Origin: Candidatus Cloacimonadota bacterium
GTDB lineage: Bacteria; Cloacimonadota; Cloacimonadia; Cloacimonadales; TCS61
Assembly: GCA_021108055.1 (NCBI GenBank)
Contig: JAIORR010000111.1
Coordinates: 1-12,409 of the forward strand
DNA length: 12,409 bases
Direction of reading: 5' to 3'
The notes below the pieces were generated by a model. That model saw only the letters and a program-made list of their open reading frames with translations, ran no database searches and was not told the origin of the DNA. Position numbers and translations under genes: made by a program. Shown here piece after piece: positions 7,141 through 12,409 of the stretch (the first letter of the stretch is position 1; each line of letters opens with the position of its first letter).

Positions 7141-10100
7141 CTAATTTACCGCCTTTAGATAATAAAATTTCTTTATATTTATTATTGATGTACTCCAGCT
7201 TTCTCCAGCAAATGAACCGGATGTATCTTCTAAAAATCCAGTGTATGGATCATCTGAAGAATAAACCTTATACGAGGTTGCACCGGTTACTGCATCCCAA
7301 CTGAGATGAACATCATCACTAACAATCTGGATTTGAACATTTATCGGAGCTTCGGGTTGAGTTGATACATCAAAAATATGAGGATCGAAAGCACCAATAA
7401 ACGGTTGATTTGCACTTTTACCGGATTGATCGGCAGCATGAATGAAATAAGAGATTTCGCTTCCACCGGCTTGTTCAGGAATAATTCCCTGGTAATTATT
7501 TCCACCTGTCGAAATCATCGGAACAGATGTATAAACTCCACTATCAACCTTGTAATAAACGAGCAGAGAATCATTATAAACGGATTGTCCGCTGTAAGGA
7601 ACAATTTTAGCATTGATTTCGTAATTTGCCCTGCTGGGGATAGTTCCTGAAATTGGGATATGATTAATAAATAACATTTCCCTATCTGCAGTTTCTCTTA
7701 AACGGCAATGAATTGCATCGGTACTCGCCCAACCTCCATCGAAACCAAAAACTTCATAACCCGGCATAGCAGATTCATAAAGAGCGATAGCATCATCATC
7801 CCAACTTGAATTTATAGTCGGCACAAATACTTTATCATTCAGGATAAATGAATTTGTATAAGGCTCATCACCGGGAGTATAAACACGATAAATTTCATAC
7901 GGAGTTCCATAAGAAGAAGTCTGTGCTTCAAAATAATCGACGGTTGCTTCGATCTCATCATATTGGGAATGACTTGGAGGAACTTCCCTGATCAATAATT
8001 TATCTACATCGAGGAATTTTCCCCAGCAATCGACATGCCTGATATAATCATCATTTGGATCGGCAACAACATGATAGGTTTGAATACCGAGATAATCTTC
8101 CATTCTCTGTCCTATTTCAGCATGAGAAAGTGAATTATTTTCATCCCAGACTAAATCTGTTGAAACTGCGATTCCCATACCATCTGTCATATAATTTCCA
8201 CCGGTATGTTCCAAACCCATTAAATAAAGATTTTCGCTCAGGAAAGTTGCCATTTCACCGGGAATATCATTATCGTTAGGACGAGGACGGTTGTAAGTGT
8301 AATCTATAATCGCAACATCGTCAGAGCCGTCTTCAACCCACCAGGGACCATAATCTCTGATCCAGTATGTATCTGTCGGAGAATATTCGAAATTGCAGTT
8401 TGCCATGTTTACGCCATTGGAACTATAAGTACTGGTTACAGTAGCTTCTTCTCCGGCATTAGCAACGATGGTTGTAATCATCACATCTTCCGACATTTCA
8501 GCGATCAATGAAACCGGAACTCCAAACGGATAACGTACCAGAACACCTTCCATCTGTTCAAATTCCGCGATTGCCCGAGGATTAACAGGTGTTGTTCCTC
8601 CAGTTGTTTCCACATCGAGAGTAACATATACATATTCATCTGCTCCGGCATTATTACAAATCGTGATCGTAGCAGTGTAAGTTCCTTCCGTCATTCCTGC
8701 GGAGTTGAAATCTGCGTTAATAAGATCAGATTCGTTGTATGTACAATCTCCTGAAATAGGAGTAACATCCAACCATGTTTCATCTCTAAAACCTGTATTT
8801 CGATAAAGTCTTTCCCATTCGTAATCAGGCATATCATCGGGTTGCTCCGGAATTTCCAAACTTCTCGCAGTTGTATATTCCCAGGTAATATTATAAGTTA
8901 GGATTGTTCCCGTATCTCCGACATTAGTGATATTAAAGTTTTGTGAATCTGTCTCATCCGATTCTAATTCCTGGTTAAGTTCTGTGACGCTGACATCGAT
9001 TTCTGGCTCCGGAATTCCACCGGAATCGACTGTTAAGGTAACCGGAACTGTAATTGGAGATTCGTCGGGATCATTACTGGTAATTGTTATATCTGCGGTG
9101 TAAACACCGTCTGTCAGGTCGGTAGAATCAAATCCAACGACGATAACATCATCACCTGCTCCAACTGCAATCGAACTGCTGACATTCGAACTTCCATCCA
9201 TAGTTACCCATTCAGGTCCACTGGACACGACATTAATGGAATAATCTTCGACTTCTCCGTAAGTATCAGTTCCACAAGCTGTTGGAGTTGTATTCCAGGT
9301 AAGTCTTGCTCTCATTCTTGTTTGACCTGTAAGTGCATCTTCAGGAGGTGTGATCATAATAGAATAAGGTCCGGTTCCAGACCAGCTTGTTGTAATTTCT
9401 TCACCTGCATCTTCAAAATCTTCATCTTGATTCCAATCGATCCAAAGTCCACCTTGATCACTCGTGTATGGATTACCAATTGTCAGAATAAAACTATATC
9501 CTGTTCCAATTGTCATATCAGTCGAGATCGAAGTATAATCGGCATAACCGGAACAGGTTGAAGAATTATCAATATCGCCAACCTGAATGCGGCTGATGTA
9601 TTCATCACAACCACCTGTTGCAGAACAATAAGCTCTGGAAGTATAAGGATAGATAATTCCTGAAGGAATTTTTAATGTTTCATCTCCGGGAATAATATTT
9701 TTTGAATTATTTATCATGTCTCTTAATAATGGACTTCTTGTAGTTTCAATTATTTGTGCTGTATAATCGAGAGCTGCACCACCGGTATTTCCAATATTCA
9801 AATTATCGGAAGATGTTTCATCAGGTTGCAGGGTCTCATCAAACTGGATCGGGTTAACAGTAATATCAGGTGGATTAGATGCTGTTAAATTAATTCCCGA
9901 ATTCCAGGAATCTTCATCGCAACTGATCACAGCATCAAGATGGATCGCATGATTGTCCGGAATATTTGAAGCAACCGTAAAAGAATATGCACTTGTTTGT
10001 GTAACACTACCGCTTGCAACTATTGAACCATAGGATTCATAATTATCCGTTAAAGTAATATATGCATTAGTTTCCGATAAAGTCATACTGGTATTGGTTG

Positions 10101-12195
10101 CAGTTTCAGTTCCATTATTCAGTAGGGTAACTGTTAAGTAAGCAGTTTCACCGGCTTCGATAACATCATCTCCTCCTGAACTTACAGTGTAACTGTCGAT
10201 AACAACATAAGGTCCGTCATTGGCAATAACAGGAATTGTTTCCACGCTTGTTGTTTTGTTATAAGCGGTAACTGTCAAAGTTAGATTTCCGGGAGATGTT
10301 GGCGCAGGATCGAGAGTAAGTGTAACATTTCCGGTTGCATCAGTATAACCCGAACCAACGATATTTGCTCCATCATACAAACAGGCAAGAGCACCTTGTG
10401 TTCCGGTGGAAACATCAAAAGTAGTTTGTCCGACAAGGATATTCGCATTATGAGAGATAGCCATAGTTGATGGAGTATTAGTTCTGACCTGAAGAGAGAC
10501 ATCACCAAAAATAGTCCAGGTTAGAAACATATCTTCTCCACTGGAACCATATTCATCCATCATCAGACAAGAGCCATTGTACATTAAACCGCCAATCGAA
10601 TTCTTTTGATTTCCTGTTCCTGCATAAGGTCCCATGCCACACAATAAATCTGCGACTTCATCTTGAGCAGACATAGGTGGCGCCCATGATTGATTAATTG
10701 TGGAAGCATAAATTGAAATTGCTCCGGTTGGATTGGAACCATTCGTTGCTCTTAACCAGGCTTCTGCGAAGCAGGTCAAACCAGTAAAATTTCCGTTTAA
10801 ACAAGCAACATCACAAATAAAAGGTAGCATATTGTCATTAGTTAAAGCATTGATATGAGTAGTACTGAATCCTGTCGTTGACCAGGAAGTATTGGAACCA
10901 TGACCGCAATAGTTTCCAAAACTACGACCGTTATTCAAAGCAGTTGTCACAGTGGATGCAGAAGCTCCCGGATCATAAATTTCATCAACTTCCGTATAAG
11001 TATAACCTAAAAGATCTGTTCTGATATTGCCGATGTGAACATAGTCCGCTTCTCCGTCATCTCCGATACCGGCACCTTCGCTTGAACCGATTCCGAAACC
11101 TTTATGTAACCAACTTCCACTGCTGATATCTCTTTCATATTCAATTGATCTTTCAACTTGAGTATCAACTTGAGAAGTAGTTTCTGCGGAAAATCTGCCA
11201 ATAAATATTTCGGGATAATTATCACTTCCTTCGAGAAGAGCATATTTTGGGTCGGCTGCATCTGTACCTTGAGAACAGGAATGAGTAAAATATGGAATTT
11301 CATCATCATCACCGACGAGTTGAACAAAAGTTAAACCATTATTTTCATCATATTCGGACTGAATGAAATTCAGAATATCAGTTGCTGTCGAACCTATACT
11401 CGATAAACTATGTAATTCCGTATCGATTCCTTTTTGTATTTTCCAATCTACATAAGATTGGATATTTGTCATAAAAGAATTATTGCAAATCACGAGCATT
11501 CTGCCTTGTTCATCGACGGAAGTGTATCTATCTCTTGAAAAATTGATAAAATGATTTTGATAAATTTCAGAAAAATATTTGTTAAGATTATCTGATGTGC
11601 GATTTTTTACATTTTCCGTATCGATACCGATATTTTTCACTTCCAAAACCAAATGATTATAAACCCTTAAAATCTGAGTTACAGGATTGTAAACGAATGG
11701 ATAAGCATTTACAGTTATTCCCCGAAAATCTCTCATAATATATGGAGAACCGAGTTTCGCATTATTTAACGGATAAATCTCATTTTGCTCATAAATATCA
11801 GAAAATTCATAGGGAATGTCTTCAGGATTAATTTCCCTGGAAAGAATTCCTTTGGAAGGAATGATCTTCATTTTATATTCCATATAATCGCTTTCAATAA
11901 CATTTAGTTCCATTTTGGCATTATCCGGAATGATGATACTTCTGGTGATTTTTGGAAGTTCAGGAGAACCTTTTTCATAAGTTTCACTTTCTTTTTCCAA
12001 TTTCAGTTGGTAGAAAATCTCTCCGTTAATCTTAACAGGAATTCTTTCAAACCTGCCGAAATCATACTTTATAACAGTTTGATGATCATCAGATGAAATC
12101 ACATTTACATTGAAGTCATTTTCATTAATGATAATTTCTTCTGAAAAACAAGCTAAAGATATAAAAATACCTATTATTATAAAAAACTTTTTCAT
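7141..12195 (-). CDS. Arg-gingipain-like protease fused to PPAD-like peptidylarginine deiminase
   Basis: A 1684-residue secreted fusion enzyme. Order: signal peptide (1-18 or so); C25 propeptide (20-223); Arg-gingipain catalytic region (224-570) with His432 in GHG and Cys465 in VACLNGNF; gingipain-type Ig domain (571-660); CARDB-like domain (661-773); split Ig-like domain (776-818 and 993-1056) holding a GEVED domain (850-990); second split Ig-like domain (1063-1196); peptidylarginine deiminase (1206-1515) with Asp1281, Arg1303/Arg1305, His1387, Asp1389, Asn1448 and Cys1497; PPAD-like Ig domain (1516-1610); C-terminal Fn3-like module (1612-1684). Expected chemistry: cleavage after Arg, then conversion of the exposed C-terminal Arg to citrulline plus ammonia. 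GGGAGGAAG lies 4 nt before the ATG. The upstream gene ends only 26 nt away, so the two are probably co-transcribed. The frame is unbroken across both enzymes, which argues against two separate genes. Family calls are firm; the coupled reaction is inferred from family knowledge. Confidence 0.97.
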   Translation of the reverse strand: MKKFFIIIGIFISLACFSEEIIINENDFNVNVISSDDHQTVIKYDFGRFERIPVKINGEIFYQLKLEKESETYEKGSPELPKITRSIIIPDNAKMELNVIESDYMEYKMKIIPSKGILSREINPEDIPYEFSDIYEQNEIYPLNNAKLGSPYIMRDFRGITVNAYPFVYNPVTQILRVYNHLVLEVKNIGIDTENVKNRTSDNLNKYFSEIYQNHFINFSRDRYTSVDEQGRMLVICNNSFMTNIQSYVDWKIQKGIDTELHSLSSIGSTATDILNFIQSEYDENNGLTFVQLVGDDDEIPYFTHSCSQGTDAADPKYALLEGSDNYPEIFIGRFSAETTSQVDTQVERSIEYERDISSGSWLHKGFGIGSSEGAGIGDDGEADYVHIGNIRTDLLGYTYTEVDEIYDPGASASTVTTALNNGRSFGNYCGHGSNTSWSTTGFSTTHINALTNDNMLPFICDVACLNGNFTGLTCFAEAWLRATNGSNPTGAISIYASTINQSWAPPMSAQDEVADLLCGMGPYAGTGNQKNSIGGLMYNGSCLMMDEYGSSGEDMFLTWTIFGDVSLQVRTNTPSTMAISHNANILVGQTTFDVSTGTQGALACLYDGANIVGSGYTDATGNVTLTLDPAPTSPGNLTLTVTAYNKTTSVETIPVIANDGPYVVIDSYTVSSGGDDVIEAGETAYLTVTLLNNGTETATNTSMTLSETNAYITLTDNYESYGSIVASGSVTQTSAYSFTVASNIPDNHAIHLDAVISCDEDSWNSGINLTASNPPDITVNPIQFDETLQPDETSSDNLNIGNTGGAALDYTAQIIETTRSPLLRDMINNSKNIIPGDETLKIPSGIIYPYTSRAYCSATGGCDEYISRIQVGDIDNSSTCSGYADYTSISTDMTIGTGYSFILTIGNPYTSDQGGLWIDWNQDEDFEDAGEEITTSWSGTGPYSIMITPPEDALTGQTRMRARLTWNTTPTACGTDTYGEVEDYSINVVSSGPEWVTMDGSSNVSSSIAVGAGDDVIVVGFDSTDLTDGVYTADITITSNDPDESPITVPVTLTVDSGGIPEPEIDVSVTELNQELESDETDSQNFNITNVGDTGTILTYNITWEYTTARSLEIPEQPDDMPDYEWERLYRNTGFRDETWLDVTPISGDCTYNESDLINADFNSAGMTEGTYTATITICNNAGADEYVYVTLDVETTGGTTPVNPRAIAEFEQMEGVLVRYPFGVPVSLIAEMSEDVMITTIVANAGEEATVTSTYSSNGVNMANCNFEYSPTDTYWIRDYGPWWVEDGSDDVAIIDYTYNRPRPNDNDIPGEMATFLSENLYLMGLEHTGGNYMTDGMGIAVSTDLVWDENNSLSHAEIGQRMEDYLGIQTYHVVADPNDDYIRHVDCWGKFLDVDKLLIREVPPSHSQYDEIEATVDYFEAQTSSYGTPYEIYRVYTPGDEPYTNSFILNDKVFVPTINSSWDDDAIALYESAMPGYEVFGFDGGWASTDAIHCRLRETADREMLFINHIPISGTIPSRANYEINAKIVPYSGQSVYNDSLLVYYKVDSGVYTSVPMISTGGNNYQGIIPEQAGGSEISYFIHAADQSGKSANQPFIGAFDPHIFDVSTQPEAPINVQIQIVSDDVHLSWDAVTGATSYKVYSSDDPYTGFLEDTSGSFAGESWSTSIINIKKFYYLKAVN
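7187..7276 (-). repeat. C-terminal module DNA repeat, copy C (protease-deiminase gene)
   Basis: Ungapped match to copies A and B at about 90% identity. The adjoining part (about 7281-7315) also matches the end of the partial gene at the right edge (around 12360-12390), sharing a near-perfect 21-nt stretch, so the modules look mosaic. Confidence 0.85.
7651..8580 (-). other. PPAD-like peptidylarginine deiminase domain of the fusion protein
   Basis: Residues 1206-1515. Seen: EFEQMEGVLVRYPFG, YWIRDYGPWW (Asp1281), YNRPRPND (Arg1303, Arg1305), HTGGNYM, IRHVDCWGKF (His1387, Asp1389), YTNSFILN (Asn1448) and DAIHCRLR (Cys1497). If Asp1281 is set to PPAD Asp130, the residues fall at 152, 154, 236, 238 and 297, exactly as in P. 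gingivalis PPAD as I recall it; the Cys is 5 residues short of 351 because of a small loop deletion. The two arginines bind the substrate carboxylate in PPAD, so C-terminal Arg specificity is expected rather than agmatine. Confidence 0.92.
9226..9648 (-). other. GEVED domain inserted within an Ig-like domain
   Basis: Residues 850-990 of the fusion protein. Seen: CDEYISRIQVGDIDN, GGLWIDWNQDEDFEDAGEE, MRARLTWN and YGEVEDYSI, which are hallmarks of the GEVED ectodomain of FCB-group secreted proteins. It is flanked by the two halves of an Ig-like domain (LNIGNTGGAALDYTA before, EWVTMDGSSNVSSSI after). Confidence 0.88.
10486..11526 (-). other. Arg-gingipain (C25) catalytic domain of the fusion protein
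   Basis: Residues 224-570. Seen: VDWKIQKG, LVGDDDEIP, EIFIGRFSAE, NYCGHGS (His432), FICDVACLNGNF (Cys465), STINQSWAPP, and WTIFGDVSLQVRT. The His-to-Cys spacing is 33, which matches my recollection of RgpB (His211/Cys244). Asp384 in GEADYVH lies 48 residues before the His, the spacing of the RgpB S1-pocket Asp163, and Glu373 matches Glu152. This points to cleavage after arginine. The comparison uses remembered RgpB sequence, not a search. Confidence 0.92.
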
Positions 12196-12199
12196 CTAA

Positions 12200-12208
12200 C
12201 TTCCTCCC
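12200..12208 (-). promoter_or_regulatory. Strong ribosome binding site of the protease-deiminase gene
   Basis: GGGAGGAAG on the minus strand ends 4 nt before the ATG at 12195, inside the 26-nt gap after the upstream stop. It is the strongest such site in the window and fixes the start. Confidence 0.85.
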
Positions 12209-12221
12209 GATATTTTCTATT

Positions 12222-12409
12222 CTATTCAGCAGTAATGTAATAATACATCATCGAACCGACTGCCCCACCAATATGATCATAAGAATTCGTTATCGATGTA
12301 TTTAACTCGATGAATCCTGTGTATGGCTGTGTGGAATAGAAAATATGATATGTCGTTGCACCGCTCACCACATCCCAACTGAGCTGAACATTACCGCCAA
12401 CTACCTGGA
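12222..12409 (-). CDS. C-terminal end of an upstream protein with Fn3-like module (partial)
   Basis: Only the last 61 codons and the stop are inside the window; the gene continues beyond the right edge. Translation from the reverse strand reads QVVGGNVQLSWDVVSGATTY, then a region with QPYTGFIELN, ending MMYYYITAE and a TAG stop at 12222-12224. This is the same Fn3-like module that ends the other three proteins (compare VQIQLNGSSIQLSWDAVTGA and DPYTGF), but its second half has diverged. The stop is 26 nt before the fusion gene's ATG and no terminator lies between, so the two are likely in one operon. The body of the protein, and so its function, cannot be told from here; the tail suggests another exported protein. 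Confidence 0.87.
   Translation of the reverse strand, partial: QVVGGNVQLSWDVVSGATTYHIFYSTQPYTGFIELNTSITNSYDHIGGAVGSMMYYYITAE

Noticed and set aside
8580..9000. Possible assembly chimera joining a gingipain gene to a deiminase gene
   Set aside because: The frame is continuous, the linking Ig-like domains resemble those in the neighbouring gene, and base composition does not visibly shift. I cannot exclude it without reads, so it is named as the refuting test for the fusion.
11007..11327. Minus-strand open frame in a second frame inside the fusion gene (also 10281-10508)
   Set aside because: It overlaps the gingipain catalytic region, whose motifs are unmistakable in the main frame; the alternative translation shows no domain or signal peptide.
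1..12409. CRISPR arrays, tRNA or rRNA genes, transposases and attachment sites
   Set aside because: Nothing supports any of these: no regularly spaced repeats, no RNA gene signatures and no mobile-element proteins. Coding sequence fills nearly the entire window.

Overview
This AT-rich window carries four genes, all on the minus strand. Every one appears to encode a secreted, multi-domain protein. The best fit is an anaerobe of the Bacteroidota/FCB type, with Cloacimonadota as the leading guess. The reasons are the gingipain-type (C25) peptidases with long Ig-like tails, the GEVED and 'YDDYGDGWND' ectodomains, strong AGGA-type ribosome sites, and a shared C-terminal Fn3-like module. This taxonomy is an inference from protein style; no phylogenetic marker gene is present.

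Layout in the direction of transcription (right to left): (i) 12409-12222, the last 61 codons of a protein ending in an Fn3-like module. (ii) 26 nt later, with a strong ribosome site in the gap, 12195-7141, a 1684-residue protein. It joins an Arg-gingipain-like protease at the N-terminus to a Porphyromonas-type peptidylarginine deiminase (PPAD-like) near the C-terminus, with Ig-like and GEVED domains between. (iii) A 271-nt gap (7140-6870) with two perfect inverted repeats and a probable extended -10 promoter. (iv) 6869-1356, a 1837-residue C25-family protein whose catalytic Cys is kept but whose usual catalytic His is Trp, followed by many adhesin-like domains and a probable intrinsic terminator. 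(v) 1129-125, a secreted endonuclease I with the same C-terminal module. (vi) 124-1, a run of inverted repeats at the left edge.

The main discovery candidate is the protease-deiminase fusion. In Porphyromonas gingivalis, Arg-gingipains expose C-terminal arginines and a separate enzyme, PPAD, converts these to citrulline. Here both activities lie in one polypeptide, and the diagnostic residues of both are visible: the gingipain His/Cys pair, the S1-pocket Asp and the RgpB-like maturation site, plus the PPAD Asp/His/Asp/Asn/Cys set and the RPR motif that reads the substrate carboxylate. The locus therefore looks like a secreted digestion or modification set: protease plus deiminase, a C25-like adhesin or pseudoprotease, and a nuclease. 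All members carry a related C-terminal module that may serve export or surface attachment. No canonical T9SS type-A tail was seen on any of them.
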